DNA from: Micrococcaceae bacterium
Lineage (GTDB): Bacteria > Actinomycetota > Actinomycetes > Actinomycetales > Micrococcaceae
Direction: 5' to 3'
NCBI GenBank assembly: GCA_013393415.1
Contig: JABXHI010000001.1
Span: 62,001 to 126,000, forward strand
DNA length: 64,000 nt
In this document: piece by piece, positions 35,791-44,473 of the stretch
Numbering within the stretch: position 1 is the stretch's first letter
How the letters are laid out: every line of letters starts with the position of its first letter
Program-made: the position numbers and the translations under genes
The notes under the pieces: model-generated
Told to the model about the DNA's origin: nothing
Database searches by the model: none
The model's input: the letters and a program-made list of their open reading frames with translations, nothing else

Positions 35791-36087
35791 CTACTGACCC
35801 TCCTCGGGGTCAAGAGCACGCCAGGCGAGAATATAGAGGGTTCCAAATCCGTAGGCCAGATCGGCCAGCTCTTTGTCGGAATATGGTGGACGCATCATGT
35901 CATCACCGGGAAGATTCCAATATGACCGGTTGTATCTCTGAAAAACCTCGGGTGTATCTTCTGGATTTTGGCTTTCGCCGAGTCTGAAGATGACCGAGCC
36001 TACGGGCAGGCTTTTGAAATCTTCAAGCTCTACCAGCGGCTGGCCGACATTGGTGAGATGAGGCGATAGATCGAAAGATTGTGTCAT
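35791..36087 (-). CDS. Hypothetical protein with LPVG-type domain, first gene of operon
   Basis: A 98-residue protein with the segment FKSLPVGSVIFRLGESQ, resembling short beta-barrel segments in three other proteins of this element (51921, 54104, 54728). The ATG lies exactly nine bases from a one-base variant of the start motif (TCGGACAC). It heads a leftward operon that runs to 34459. Function unknown. Confidence 0.7.
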   Translation of the reverse strand: MTQSFDLSPHLTNVGQPLVELEDFKSLPVGSVIFRLGESQNPEDTPEVFQRYNRSYWNLPGDDMMRPPYSDKELADLAYGFGTLYILAWRALDPEEGQ

Positions 36088-36767
36088 GCTTCCACAGTGT
36101 CCGACGGATTGCTCAGATATGTCCGAACGCTGGTCAGGATGACGGCGAGGTTGTATTCGTAGTGAAAGTCATTGGTGTCCCACATACCGTCGCCAGCATG
36201 GAGATAGTGACCTTGCGGGGCGTCGATATAGGTCAGGGCGTGCAGTACATCAGATTCGTCAGAGATGCTTGCTAGCGGTGAGTCGCCGAGTAGCCAACGA
36301 CCCAGTGATTCCCACCAGTCGGTCGTCTGGTCGTGATCCATGGTCCGGCTACGCTGCCAGAAGTCTTGTAGCAACCATTTCCTGAAGTGCAGCTCGTCGT
36401 AACCTTCAACAGTGCTGGGATGACCTGACTTGAGTTTTTCAGCCCAGTATCCGGGGTTCATTTGGCGATCAAATAGCGGCAGCATATCTGCGGGTCCGGC
36501 GGCAAAGGTGAAGCTACCCCGCTCCCCTGCAATGGTCAGGTACTTTGGCCAGGTGATGATGTCATAGCGGCGCTGGTTGTCCCGCATGTCGGTGACTTGC
36601 AGGTGCCGGTAGAATCCATCATCGCGCATTACGTCGAGGGCGTGCTTCCCGTTGCCGATCTCTGAGTTGAACTGTGTGAGCAGCGAAGCATAAGGTGCAC
36701 GATCAATGTGATCGCTATATTCCAAGTCGTTGACGGTCAAGGGCTGGACGGCAGCTCTGATGATCAA
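36084..36767 (-). CDS. Hypothetical protein, 227 residues
   Basis: I do not recognise this soluble protein. It has aromatic-rich segments (YWAEKLKSGHP, RKWLLQDFWQRSR, TTDWWESLGRWLLGD) and no clear motif. I chose the TTG at 36767, which overlaps the previous stop (TTGA) and has AGGGG nine bases upstream, over a longer ATG at 36815. It is second or third in the operon that starts at 37151. Confidence 0.65.
   Translation of the reverse strand: MIIRAAVQPLTVNDLEYSDHIDRAPYASLLTQFNSEIGNGKHALDVMRDDGFYRHLQVTDMRDNQRRYDIITWPKYLTIAGERGSFTFAAGPADMLPLFDRQMNPGYWAEKLKSGHPSTVEGYDELHFRKWLLQDFWQRSRTMDHDQTTDWWESLGRWLLGDSPLASISDESDVLHALTYIDAPQGHYLHAGDGMWDTNDFHYEYNLAVILTSVRTYLSNPSDTVEA
36097..36104 (-). promoter_or_regulatory. 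Start-associated motif, variant TCGGACAC
   Basis: One base differs from consensus; nine bases before the ATG at 36087. It lies within the end of the next gene upstream. A further TCGGACA is seen about 20 bases upstream. Confidence 0.65.
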
Positions 36768-37123
36768 TGTGCTATCCCCTGGTGTTGTTTCTTTTCGAGG
36801 ACGGCTTCGAGCCACTGAATGGAGGATTCAAAGCCCTCACCGAGTCGTTGCAGCTCCCAGATCATCCAGAGGGTAAAAGGTCGGTCGTTTGCAGCCGAAG
36901 CCACCAAGGAGCCGACGATCTGCTCCCGATGATTCAAATGCCCTAATCCCGGACGGGATAGGTCTCGGATGGCCTTTTCAAGCATCCAGGCGGAGACATC
37001 CTCGTGGTGCGGGTTCATGTCTGTGCCGTTGCCAAGCTCCTGCTGGTCACGCTTGACACATAGTGCCACACCAATGCGGCTGAGTAATTCTAGCTCGGGA
37101 AGTGGGATGTACTGATCAGTCAT
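36764..37123 (-). CDS. Hypothetical protein, 119 residues
   Basis: A soluble, mostly helical protein (VSAWMLEKAIRDLSRPG, FTLWMIWELQRLGEG, SIQWLEAVLEKK). No family recognised. Its ATG overlaps the end of an 11-codon reading frame (37116-37151) that itself stands nine bases from the start motif, so the two are probably translationally coupled. Confidence 0.65.
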   Translation of the reverse strand: MTDQYIPLPELELLSRIGVALCVKRDQQELGNGTDMNPHHEDVSAWMLEKAIRDLSRPGLGHLNHREQIVGSLVASAANDRPFTLWMIWELQRLGEGFESSIQWLEAVLEKKQHQGIAH

Positions 37124-37151
37124 AGAATTTCCGTTCTCCGTTTCGCTTCAT
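37116..37151 (-). CDS. Eleven-codon leader reading frame
   Basis: ATG to TGA encoding MKRNGERKFYD. The ATG is exactly nine bases after a variant start motif and its end overlaps the ATG of the 37123 gene, as a coupling leader would. The frame contains GAAC/GGAAA purines that could serve the next start. It may be a real leader or just a ribosome-loading site. Confidence 0.45.
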   Translation of the reverse strand: MKRNGERKFYD

Positions 37152-37160
37152 GCCTTCACC

Positions 37161-37168
37161 GTCTCCGG
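37161..37168 (-). promoter_or_regulatory. Start-associated motif, variant CCGGAGAC
   Basis: One base differs from consensus; nine bases before the leader ATG at 37151. The surrounding 28 bases are nearly the same as those around the site at 37834. Confidence 0.65.
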
Positions 37169-37173
37169 CACCG

Positions 37174-37824
37174 TCACAGGTCTTCCTCTGGCTCGGCTAT
37201 GCCGATGAACCACGGTGCGGTCTGCCCGATGCGCTGCATCATATGTTGGGTGCTCACTGTCTCGGCGCTGTTGGTAATGGCCGTGTCTCCCAGCTCTCCC
37301 TCATGCGTGTTGAACAGATAATTCCGTGAAACGGGTGCTCCTGTTGACCTATGGCTGGGGTGGCCGGTGGTGTTATAGAAAAAGTTGCTGGCTGACACCT
37401 CGTAGGACTGCTCGGCGTCGAGTCGTAAGCCTTTGAATAAGTGTTCTGGTCGCAGGGTGCGCTGCACGTCCCAACCGCGATGCACGGCATCGAAGATTTG
37501 CTCATCTAATGTGATGAAGTCGCTGGGGTGGCAAGTGTCCTGACGGTCAATCCAGGCCATGATGTCCTGGCGACCGGTGAGACCGGTGGACAAGATGTAG
37601 GGTAGCGAATCAGGTGACGCTTCGATCATGGCGCTGGTACTGCCCTGTTGACTGTGGCAGCGTTCGTGGGTGACCAAATGCATGATCCACCCGTCTGGCG
37701 CGGTGTCATCGCTGTCGTATGCCAGGTACCCGAGTCGGACTATCTCAAATCCATGCTTGATCGCGTGACGAGCTATTTCGAGTAGGTCATCCAAGTGCTG
37801 ATGGGATGCAGTGTTTTGGCTCAT
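37174..37824 (-). CDS. Hypothetical protein, 216 residues
   Basis: Soluble protein of unknown family, monocistronic between two start motifs. It has helical segments (LDDLLEIARHAIKHGFEIVRLGYL) and a C-terminal region with ASNFFYNTTGHPS. The ATG at 37824 is nine bases from the motif. The gene ends GACCTGTGA, five bases before the next motif, exactly as the gene at 37847 does. Confidence 0.7.
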   Translation of the reverse strand: MSQNTASHQHLDDLLEIARHAIKHGFEIVRLGYLAYDSDDTAPDGWIMHLVTHERCHSQQGSTSAMIEASPDSLPYILSTGLTGRQDIMAWIDRQDTCHPSDFITLDEQIFDAVHRGWDVQRTLRPEHLFKGLRLDAEQSYEVSASNFFYNTTGHPSHRSTGAPVSRNYLFNTHEGELGDTAITNSAETVSTQHMMQRIGQTAPWFIGIAEPEEDL

Positions 37825-37833
37825 ACATTCACC

Positions 37834-37841
37834 GTGTCCGG
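37834..37841 (-). promoter_or_regulatory. Start-associated motif CCGGACAC
   Basis: Exact copy nine bases before the ATG at 37824; spacer GGTGAATGT. Confidence 0.8.
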
Positions 37842-37846
37842 CACCT

Positions 37847-38320
37847 TCACAGGTCAGATTCTGGAAACTTCTTGCCAGCAGCCCGATATGCCAACCGCAG
37901 CACCACATCTTGGGCCAGCGGTTCAGGGTGCTTATTGATAATGGCCTTCTTGATGACTTCGATAGAACCGTTGTCGTGAATCTTCCACAGTCCACACCCA
38001 TGCGGGGCCATAACATTGAGGTGGTGTGGCACCGCATAGATGAAGCGGTGCGTGACGCGCTGCCATGGTCGGCGTTTCTGATGGGTGTCCAGATGGTAGT
38101 CAGCCGCCGAGATTTTCACCTCGATGGCGGTGCGCTGATATGACTCGAACATGAGTGCATCAATGCGGCGATACGGTTTGTGACCGTCAGTTCGCTTCTC
38201 TGGGCTTGGTCGGTGATCCCAGTCGTGCCAGTACGGGTCGTTGATGCTGATCTCGGGCACCATCACGGCACGCGGATATTTGGCATCAATGGCATCAAGG
38301 ATGAAACTGGCGTCCATCAA
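37847..38320 (-). CDS. MmcB-like / PD-(D/E)XK-type nuclease domain protein
   Basis: A 157-residue protein with the order RRIDALMF ... TAIEVKISAADYHLD, which fits the PD-(D/E)XK core (D, then E-x-K) seen in MmcB-like DNA-repair nucleases and in many phage proteins. The C-terminal part is helical. Its ATG overlaps the stop of the upstream kinase gene by four bases. Last gene in the three-gene operon from 39642. The nuclease assignment rests on the motif pattern. Confidence 0.65.
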   Translation of the reverse strand: MMDASFILDAIDAKYPRAVMVPEISINDPYWHDWDHRPSPEKRTDGHKPYRRIDALMFESYQRTAIEVKISAADYHLDTHQKRRPWQRVTHRFIYAVPHHLNVMAPHGCGLWKIHDNGSIEVIKKAIINKHPEPLAQDVVLRLAYRAAGKKFPESDL

Positions 38321-39060
38321 GCACGCACCTTGTCGAGCAAACTGTCGATGCTGGCGTGCAGATCATCCAGGTCACCGTCATTGACAATGACTTCATCAAT
38401 TAACTCATCGGCAACACCTTGCTCCGAAGCGTGGCCATCGACCGGTTGGCTGGTTAGCGAAGGTCGGTCAACCCGCACCATGATGCCACCGGCATCCCGA
38501 ACAGCTTGCGCTTCGTTATCGAACCGGCAGTCGGAGATCACCACTGGATTTCCACGATCCCGCATCCTTTTTACAGTGAACATCGCCGTATCCACCCAAA
38601 TAGTGTCGCTGACCAGCTGTCGGCCAATTTCTGTACCGATGATCTGTTGGAGTCGCCGAATTTCCGCGGAAGTATCAGGCAAGACATCTTTAGAATCTTC
38701 TTTGAGGCGATCCCAGTTTCCATCCACCAGAGCTAGCACCTCGGTCATACGGCGGTCGCCGCTCAACAGTGGGTCTAGTCTGCGCACGGCCATCGTGACG
38801 TGTGACGATCTGATAGGCGCAACGGTATTGACAGTAAAAGCCTTGCCGATGCGATGCTCTAAGGTTTGTATTTCAGCAAAGAGTTGGCTCACCCGTTGAT
38901 CTTCTGTTGGCCTGGTGACATACGGATTCAGATCGGCCAGTACCCGTTTGACCGGATCGGCGAACGCGACGCGGACGAAACCGTGATGGCCTACGAGTTG
39001 GAGTGCGGCACTGTCTTTACCGCTGCGCTTTAGGCCGGTCAGACCGACGAGCTGTGTCAT
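38317..39060 (-). CDS. Deoxynucleoside monophosphate kinase-like protein
   Basis: A 247-residue P-loop kinase of the type found in phages and plasmids. The P-loop is GLTGLKRSGKDSAA (about residues 6-18), followed by FVRVAFADPVKRVLADLNP. The lid and nucleotide-binding region includes NPVVISDCRFDNEAQAVRD. It probably phosphorylates dNMPs for DNA synthesis, fitting ThyA and dUTPase in the same element. ATG at 39060 chosen; TTG two codons earlier is possible. It lies 28 bases after the gene at 39088. Confidence 0.8.
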   Translation of the reverse strand: MTQLVGLTGLKRSGKDSAALQLVGHHGFVRVAFADPVKRVLADLNPYVTRPTEDQRVSQLFAEIQTLEHRIGKAFTVNTVAPIRSSHVTMAVRRLDPLLSGDRRMTEVLALVDGNWDRLKEDSKDVLPDTSAEIRRLQQIIGTEIGRQLVSDTIWVDTAMFTVKRMRDRGNPVVISDCRFDNEAQAVRDAGGIMVRVDRPSLTSQPVDGHASEQGVADELIDEVIVNDGDLDDLHASIDSLLDKVRA

Positions 39061-39087
39061 ATGCAAGGTTCTTTCGTGGAAGGTTGA

Positions 39088-39642
39088 CTACGAGCTTTTG
39101 CCCTGGGCGGCGTCGGAGCTGGTGGCCGTCACAAAGGTGTCACCGACGCGGATGGCGATGTCCAGAACATCAATGCGAGAGTGCTTGCTGGTGAGCATCC
39201 TGTGGAGATGCTGTGCAACGGTGCTCATCGCGACCACAGCCTCGTCCATGCCGTATTCATCGACGACTTGGTAGACCAGGTCGCGGTAGCTTTCATCGAT
39301 GAACCAAGTTGAACTGTCGGTATTGATCATGCTCAGACCAAGCAGTAGTTCATCTGGCTCATCATCAATACCGGCGTATGGCACAGCTTTGAGACGTTCG
39401 CGACGCAGCTTGGGCATGACCTGTTTCATAGAGGCCCCGTACTGGTGTGCAAATGCCTCCATGATGATCGACAGCGCAAGGGAACCATGGTAGATGGACT
39501 GTTGCACGTCGTTCTTTTCTAAGGTGACTTTGATTTCACCCTGGTTACGCAGCGATGTAATCCATGTGCCCAGCCAGGAGTCCACGCCTTTGCGGTCGGT
39601 CTTGGACACGGAGGGGTTGAAAATGTTGAGTAAGTTCTTCAT
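39088..39642 (-). CDS. Hypothetical protein, 184 residues, first gene of operon
   Basis: No family recognised. Largely helical, with a central DDEPDELLLGLSMINTDSS segment and a C-terminal part ending in TATSSDAAQGKSS. The ATG lies nine bases from the start motif and heads the operon that continues into the dNMP kinase and nuclease-like genes. Confidence 0.7.
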   Translation of the reverse strand: MKNLLNIFNPSVSKTDRKGVDSWLGTWITSLRNQGEIKVTLEKNDVQQSIYHGSLALSIIMEAFAHQYGASMKQVMPKLRRERLKAVPYAGIDDEPDELLLGLSMINTDSSTWFIDESYRDLVYQVVDEYGMDEAVVAMSTVAQHLHRMLTSKHSRIDVLDIAIRVGDTFVTATSSDAAQGKSS

Positions 39643-39651
39643 ACCCAGTCA

Positions 39652-39659
39652 GTGTCCGG
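39652..39659 (-). promoter_or_regulatory. Start-associated motif CCGGACAC
   Basis: Exact copy, nine bases before the ATG at 39642 and 13 bases after the FtsK-like stop; spacer TGACTGGGT. Confidence 0.8.
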
Positions 39660-39672
39660 CGCGTTGCCCAAC

Positions 39673-42600
39673 CTAGAACTCTAAGTCGAGCTGCATTTCT
39701 CCCAGATCGCGCTCAACCGTTTGGGTTTCTTCAGCTTCGATGTGCCGTGCTTCGGTGAGTGTTTCGGGGCGGTGGACGTGATGCTGCCATTCGGGACGGT
39801 CTGCCGGGGGCCATATTTCGATGCGTTCAGCCAAATATTCTCGTAGAGCAGGCTGCTCCCCAGGTTCATACCAGCTTTGGATAATGGAGGCCTTTGCTGC
39901 GGTAACTGGCTCCCAGAGTCCGCGTCCTGGTGCGATCTTCTCACCCAGGTTCGGTGCATCATAGGGGTTGCGTAAAGCCACCTGACGGTCCGCCAGCGTC
40001 GTTTGACCAAGGATGCCGCGTGCGAGGTTGGTCTTTAAATCTCCGGCGCCAGGAATGCTGTCTAACACCTTGGAGCTCAGACGCTGGGTGCCCAACAGTA
40101 GGGTAATCTCTACAGAGCGCGCTTCACGAGCGATACGGCCAACCAGTTCACCGATAACCTGCTTCTGTGCGTTGAGACGCAGCAGTTGTTCACGTGCCAT
40201 TTCGGCTTCAGGGTTTTCGGATTTTGGCTGGGGCTTCTCCTGCCCCATCAGCGAGGTGAACTCATCTAACACCAGCAGAACGCGGGGTGGGCGAACATCG
40301 TCTGGCAAATTCGATAGCTTCTCGACCCCATGCTCGGTGACCAGTTGCTTTCGCAGGCCAACCTGCTCATAGACATGGCGCATGATGGCAGCAGCCTCGT
40401 AGACATCTCCGGTCATCCCGGCCACATAGTCTTTGGCAAACATGAAGTCCGCGCCGCCCTTAGTTGGGTCCAGGACGTAGACCAGCATCCCTTGGGTTAA
40501 GGCGGCATAGATGATGTTTTGGATGGTGATGGATTTACCGGAGCCGGTGGTACCCGAGAACAGTACGTGCGGGTCAGTGCCAGGGTTCCACCAAATCGTT
40601 TCACCATAGAGGCCAGTGGCGATAGGAAAGCCGCCCTCGGCCTGGTCCACGATGTCATAGTCAACCAAGGCAGGAAACGGCATCGGGTCAGTCTCAGAGA
40701 TGACCAGCTCTATCTCGGAGGGGTTGCGTGATTCTGCCATTTGCGGTTGGACAAAGAAATTGGCTGAGATTGATTCCAGCTTGTTGCGTCGAGCGGTGAA
40801 CGATTCAAGCGACAGCCCGGTTCCCAGCAGTGAGAAGGTTTTGACCTCAATCTTGTCGTTATCCTCAACGGTCTCCGATGAGATCAGCTGCGGCATGGTG
40901 CCAGATTCTGATTTGATACCGGCGTCGGTGAAGATTTGCTCCCATTCCATGGCATCAATGTCTTGTTTGGCGCGCTTGGTCAACTCCACACGATCCGGGT
41001 GTGTGCCAGCAATGATTCGCACACCCTCGATGTCTTCTCGTACTCGAAGGTATTCAACAGACCAGACGCTGCGCAGCTGACTGGCTTTACGTCGAATATC
41101 TGCCAGGGTCACCCCGCCATAGAGCCTGATGCGTAGCTGCCACAGGTGGGACCGGGAGCCAGGTGCGCTCATAGGGCGCGCGTTGATGAGTTCAGGACGC
41201 TCTAGTTTGGCATCGGCGAACCCTTTGTTCACCAGGTCAGCTAGCACCCACTCTGGTGCCTTGGAGCCTTGTGCAGGGCGTATATCTTCCATGGATCGTG
41301 GCACTGGCTGTGAAGCTCTACGGATGGTGAAAGCTTGGCGATGTCGTTCCGCTGGCCGGGACGCGCTGGGGTCATGGAATCCGGTCAGTGAGACGAAGGG
41401 GAATGCAGACAAAGCGTTTGCGATCTGTGACTCAAACGGGAAGAAGTCTTTTTCAATCGTCATACCGTTGCGCATCACGAAGGCTAATTGTTCAACTTCG
41501 ATCCCCTCGGCAAGCTCTTGGACGCTTTGAGTCTGCCACTCTGGTCTTGGCGGATTGACCCCCTGTTTCAAAGCGTCAGCAAAACGCTGATTCCACCATT
41601 GCTCGCCTAAAAGCTCCTCGATCTTTTGATCATTGAGTCCAGAATTTTCCATGAACTCAGCACCGTCGAAGGTGCCAACATACAGTGCGCCGGCAAAGTC
41701 GTTGAAGCGGTGGTCACCCAGCACCTCAACACCAATTCGACCAGCAGCAGGCTCTAACATCCCGGCAATCTCAGATGGCGGTGCACCGGTGAAATCTACG
41801 AAAAACACCTGGTGTTCTGAGTCATCGGTGGTGATTGGGTCGTGTGCCAGCGGCATGATGCGCATGGCAGTTTCATCTGAAGCCTGGGCAAAGATCACCC
41901 GCAGCAACGTTTCCACGGTGTCGCTATCTGTTTCGGCGTCAGCGATGGATGGTACGGCTTCTGGGTCTTGGATTTCGAGGATGTCGAAACGCAATGCATC
42001 AACGGTGCCGGGACGAGGATTACCCGAGGCGTCCATTTGTTCCACCGGCGCCAGCGCAACGGATGACGAGCCGCCCATCGTCGAGGCGATCTTGTCTCCC
42101 ATCTTCAACGCCGCGTCACTACCGCCAATGCGCACGTTGGACTGGAATTGGTACGTTACTATCGGGCATTCTTGGGTGCCGTGCTCGATGATGTCCAGCA
42201 GGCGTGGTGGTGGGTCTTGCTTCAGCGCTTTGAAACGCTCATCCCACTGGTGACGTGCTTCAACAACTTTGCGCCAGTGCGTCATAGCCTGGTGCCGGGC
42301 GGCTGGATAGGTGCCTGCCATGAGGCCGGAGACCACTGTGAGTAGCAGCGTGAGACCGGTATTCCAGAAGGACTGCTCCATGGCGAACGGGCTGACAATG
42401 ATGGCAGCGATACCGCCCAACGCCGCCGGTGCAATGATCAGGTGTGGGGATTTTTTGGCTACCGTGACGGCATCGGTGAGGCGGGTGCCTGGTGAAATGT
42501 CCTGTGGGTCGATGCTCATGCGCTTGGCGTATGACAAGGCCAGCAGTGTCAGGGTCACCGCTATTGCGTTAAGCAGATGGAAAGTATCGACAATGCTGTG

Positions 42601-43032
42601 ATCGACTCCCAGTTGACCGGTAACAAAACGCTGCACTCCATCGACGTGTAACTGTGGCATGGTTCCCACGATGAGGCCCGCGATAATAGCGAAGAACGCC
42701 GAGTAGAGCAGTTTTAGGCACGCTGCCAGATACGTGGAGAGTATCTTCTTGAAGTTGGCACCCTCGGGGACCTGTGGTGCTGACCAGCCCTTGGGTGGCC
42801 AGATACTCTTGGTTGCCAGCGTTCGCCAAAACTTCTGACGAAGCTGTGCTCGCACAACGTGCTCTTCGTTCTTTTCAGCAGCTTTGAACGCCGGTAACTG
42901 GTAGTTGAAACCAGCAATCATCAGCCCCAGCCAGGCGAAGACACCACCGGGTAGACCCGCGAACTGAGCGATGACCGACAGCACCGCGGTGACGATCAAA
43001 ATGGGGATAGCGAGGTTATTTTGCTGTTTCAC
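39673..43032 (-). CDS. FtsK/TcpA-like membrane DNA translocase
   Basis: A 1,119-residue ATPase. The N-terminus has several membrane helices (about residues 10-40, 110-130, 155-170, 200-245). A long middle region follows, and the FtsK/HerA motor is at the C-terminus: Walker A FSGTTGSGKSITIQNI (about residue 825), Walker B RVLLVLDEFTSL (about 920), and TLLLGTQRLSSKVL. Such proteins pump double-stranded DNA during conjugation in Actinobacteria (TraB/TcpA type). It ends the operon from 44055, after the small NERD and membrane proteins. Coupling protein of the element is the best guess. Confidence 0.85.
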   Translation of the reverse strand: MKQQNNLAIPILIVTAVLSVIAQFAGLPGGVFAWLGLMIAGFNYQLPAFKAAEKNEEHVVRAQLRQKFWRTLATKSIWPPKGWSAPQVPEGANFKKILSTYLAACLKLLYSAFFAIIAGLIVGTMPQLHVDGVQRFVTGQLGVDHSIVDTFHLLNAIAVTLTLLALSYAKRMSIDPQDISPGTRLTDAVTVAKKSPHLIIAPAALGGIAAIIVSPFAMEQSFWNTGLTLLLTVVSGLMAGTYPAARHQAMTHWRKVVEARHQWDERFKALKQDPPPRLLDIIEHGTQECPIVTYQFQSNVRIGGSDAALKMGDKIASTMGGSSSVALAPVEQMDASGNPRPGTVDALRFDILEIQDPEAVPSIADAETDSDTVETLLRVIFAQASDETAMRIMPLAHDPITTDDSEHQVFFVDFTGAPPSEIAGMLEPAAGRIGVEVLGDHRFNDFAGALYVGTFDGAEFMENSGLNDQKIEELLGEQWWNQRFADALKQGVNPPRPEWQTQSVQELAEGIEVEQLAFVMRNGMTIEKDFFPFESQIANALSAFPFVSLTGFHDPSASRPAERHRQAFTIRRASQPVPRSMEDIRPAQGSKAPEWVLADLVNKGFADAKLERPELINARPMSAPGSRSHLWQLRIRLYGGVTLADIRRKASQLRSVWSVEYLRVREDIEGVRIIAGTHPDRVELTKRAKQDIDAMEWEQIFTDAGIKSESGTMPQLISSETVEDNDKIEVKTFSLLGTGLSLESFTARRNKLESISANFFVQPQMAESRNPSEIELVISETDPMPFPALVDYDIVDQAEGGFPIATGLYGETIWWNPGTDPHVLFSGTTGSGKSITIQNIIYAALTQGMLVYVLDPTKGGADFMFAKDYVAGMTGDVYEAAAIMRHVYEQVGLRKQLVTEHGVEKLSNLPDDVRPPRVLLVLDEFTSLMGQEKPQPKSENPEAEMAREQLLRLNAQKQVIGELVGRIAREARSVEITLLLGTQRLSSKVLDSIPGAGDLKTNLARGILGQTTLADRQVALRNPYDAPNLGEKIAPGRGLWEPVTAAKASIIQSWYEPGEQPALREYLAERIEIWPPADRPEWQHHVHRPETLTEARHIEAEETQTVERDLGEMQLDLEF

Positions 43033-43038
43033 AGATAT

Positions 43039-43329
43039 CTAATCTTCTTGGACTGGTGCTGGGTGGGCGATAAACCAGCAGGTTCTGATCAATTCGTCGC
43101 CGAAACCGGCCTGTTCAGCAACTTCTTGGACATCTTCGCCAGAGGTCACCACATGCAAAGCAGTCAACACTTCGAGCTCATCGACGATGCCATGCAGGTC
43201 TTTGACGGCTTGGAAGAACTGGGCTTTATCAAGCTTGCCTTGGCCAAGTTGACCACCGATGGCACCCAATAGTTGAGGGATAGCTTGGTGGACAGGCTCG
43301 CTGGACAGTTCGTGTATGAAATTCGACAT
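43039..43329 (-). CDS. Hypothetical protein upstream of the FtsK-like gene
   Basis: A 96-residue, soluble, helical protein (VHQAIPQLLGAIGGQLGQGKLDK, TALHVVTSGEDVQEVAEQAG shown by ends only). No known family. It lies six bases upstream of the FtsK-like gene and two bases after the NERD gene, so it is likely expressed with the transfer motor. Confidence 0.65.
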   Translation of the reverse strand: MSNFIHELSSEPVHQAIPQLLGAIGGQLGQGKLDKAQFFQAVKDLHGIVDELEVLTALHVVTSGEDVQEVAEQAGFGDELIRTCWFIAHPAPVQED

Positions 43330-43331
43330 TT

Positions 43332-43901
43332 TTACCTTCCGAAACCTAGTCGATATATGCCCAGCAGCTGACTTGCCAACAGCTGATCAGGCTCACCTGG
43401 GTGTTCCTGTAGCCACCTGTCAATGATGGAATAGGCGGCTGATGCAGCGACCATGGGCTGGGCCAGCTTCCGGGCAGAAGACCCAATACGTGCACGGTGA
43501 CCCTTTGAATGGACAACGGTCAGCACATTAATGTGGTCCGGTGCGTTATCCAGCATGGCTACCAGCGCGTTGACAGCCTGGGTCATGGCCTGTGGGGTGC
43601 TTATTTTGGACAGTCCGCGGTACAGGTTTCCGCCAAGTGCCCAGTATCGACCGGCTGACCAGTACTTTGAATCGATGGCGAACACCGCATTGTCGCGCAC
43701 GATCAAATGATCAATGTCGGTGCGTAATTTGATGGGCAGTTTGAGGCCATGAAAGATCATTGCCTGGCTGCCGTAGCCGTCAATGAGGTCAGCAGTCGCC
43801 CGTTCACCACTAAATCCAGCCGAGACAGCCTCTTGGCTGAACTTCGTATTGGTGTGGGCGCTGGGTTGGCCAAAGACGCCACGTGTTTGCACGGAGCGCA
43901 T
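43332..43901 (-). CDS. NERD-domain (nuclease-related) protein
   Basis: A 189-residue protein. The N-terminal half has the NERD pattern: SGERATADLIDGYG, VFHGLKL-like IFHGLKLPIK, DIDHLIVRDNAVFAIDSKYW (D-H-x-V ... I-D-x-K). NERD domains are related to restriction nucleases and occur on plasmids. The start ATG is one base after the stop of the tiny membrane protein upstream. It could process transferred DNA. Confidence 0.8.
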   Translation of the reverse strand: MRSVQTRGVFGQPSAHTNTKFSQEAVSAGFSGERATADLIDGYGSQAMIFHGLKLPIKLRTDIDHLIVRDNAVFAIDSKYWSAGRYWALGGNLYRGLSKISTPQAMTQAVNALVAMLDNAPDHINVLTVVHSKGHRARIGSSARKLAQPMVAASAAYSIIDRWLQEHPGEPDQLLASQLLGIYRLGFGR

Positions 43902-43902
43902 C

Positions 43903-44055
43903 TTAGAAGAACACCGCTTGGATGAGGAAAAACGCAGCCAAGACGATGGCGATGCGTAAAATCCACTGGCCAGCTGTCGAGTTCAAGAAGTCACTGACTT
44001 CACGACGGCCACGATCTTCTTCGCTTGGTGTATTGCTATCTTTGTTTTCGGTCAT
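43903..44055 (-). CDS. Tiny membrane protein, first gene of the FtsK-like operon
   Basis: A 50-residue protein: 30 polar residues (TENKDSNTPSEEDRGRREVS) then one hydrophobic helix (WILRIAIVLAAFFLIQAVFF) to the very end. The ATG lies exactly nine bases from the start motif, which strongly supports it as a real gene. It could anchor or regulate the translocase encoded downstream. Confidence 0.75.
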   Translation of the reverse strand: MTENKDSNTPSEEDRGRREVSDFLNSTAGQWILRIAIVLAAFFLIQAVFF

Positions 44056-44064
44056 GCCCTGATA

Positions 44065-44072
44065 GTGTCCGG
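44065..44072 (-). promoter_or_regulatory. Start-associated motif CCGGACAC
   Basis: Exact copy nine bases before the ATG at 44055; spacer TATCAGGGC. Confidence 0.8.
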
Positions 44073-44088
44073 CACACGACCTTTAGGC

Positions 44089-44445
44089 TCAGTGCTCTCG
44101 GCTCGTCTTCCAGGCAGCTAGTGATACACCGATCATCGGGTCAGTCAGATCAACCATATGCTCTACGAACGCTTGGCCAGTGTGCATCATCCGCAGCACC
44201 CTATACAGTCTGCCGCATCGTGGGCATATCAAATAGGGGTCTTCAATATGCTCGACATAGACTAATCCAGTGCCGGTCTTTTCTTCTATCTGTGTGATGG
44301 CCTCGCCGCGAGGGGAACATACAGCAAAGTCATCTAGTCCACGGTGATTACCGCAAGGACAGAGCAGGGAGTCAGGGTCGTGTTGGGTGATTGTTCCCAT
44401 TTTGGTTCGCCGCATAATTTCGTATTCTATGGCGCCGGGAAGCAC
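44089..44445 (-). CDS. Zinc-ribbon-like hypothetical protein
   Basis: A 118-residue protein with two cysteine pairs, CPCGNHRG and CPRCGRLYRV, about 50 residues apart, that look like a zinc ribbon. A GTG start at 44445 has AGGG seven bases upstream; an ATG at 44415 is an alternative. It follows the pilin-like gene in the operon beginning near 44842. Function unknown. Confidence 0.65.
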   Translation of the reverse strand: MLPGAIEYEIMRRTKMGTITQHDPDSLLCPCGNHRGLDDFAVCSPRGEAITQIEEKTGTGLVYVEHIEDPYLICPRCGRLYRVLRMMHTGQAFVEHMVDLTDPMIGVSLAAWKTSREH

Positions 44446-44473
44446 TTTTCGACCCTCACTATGGACTCACATG

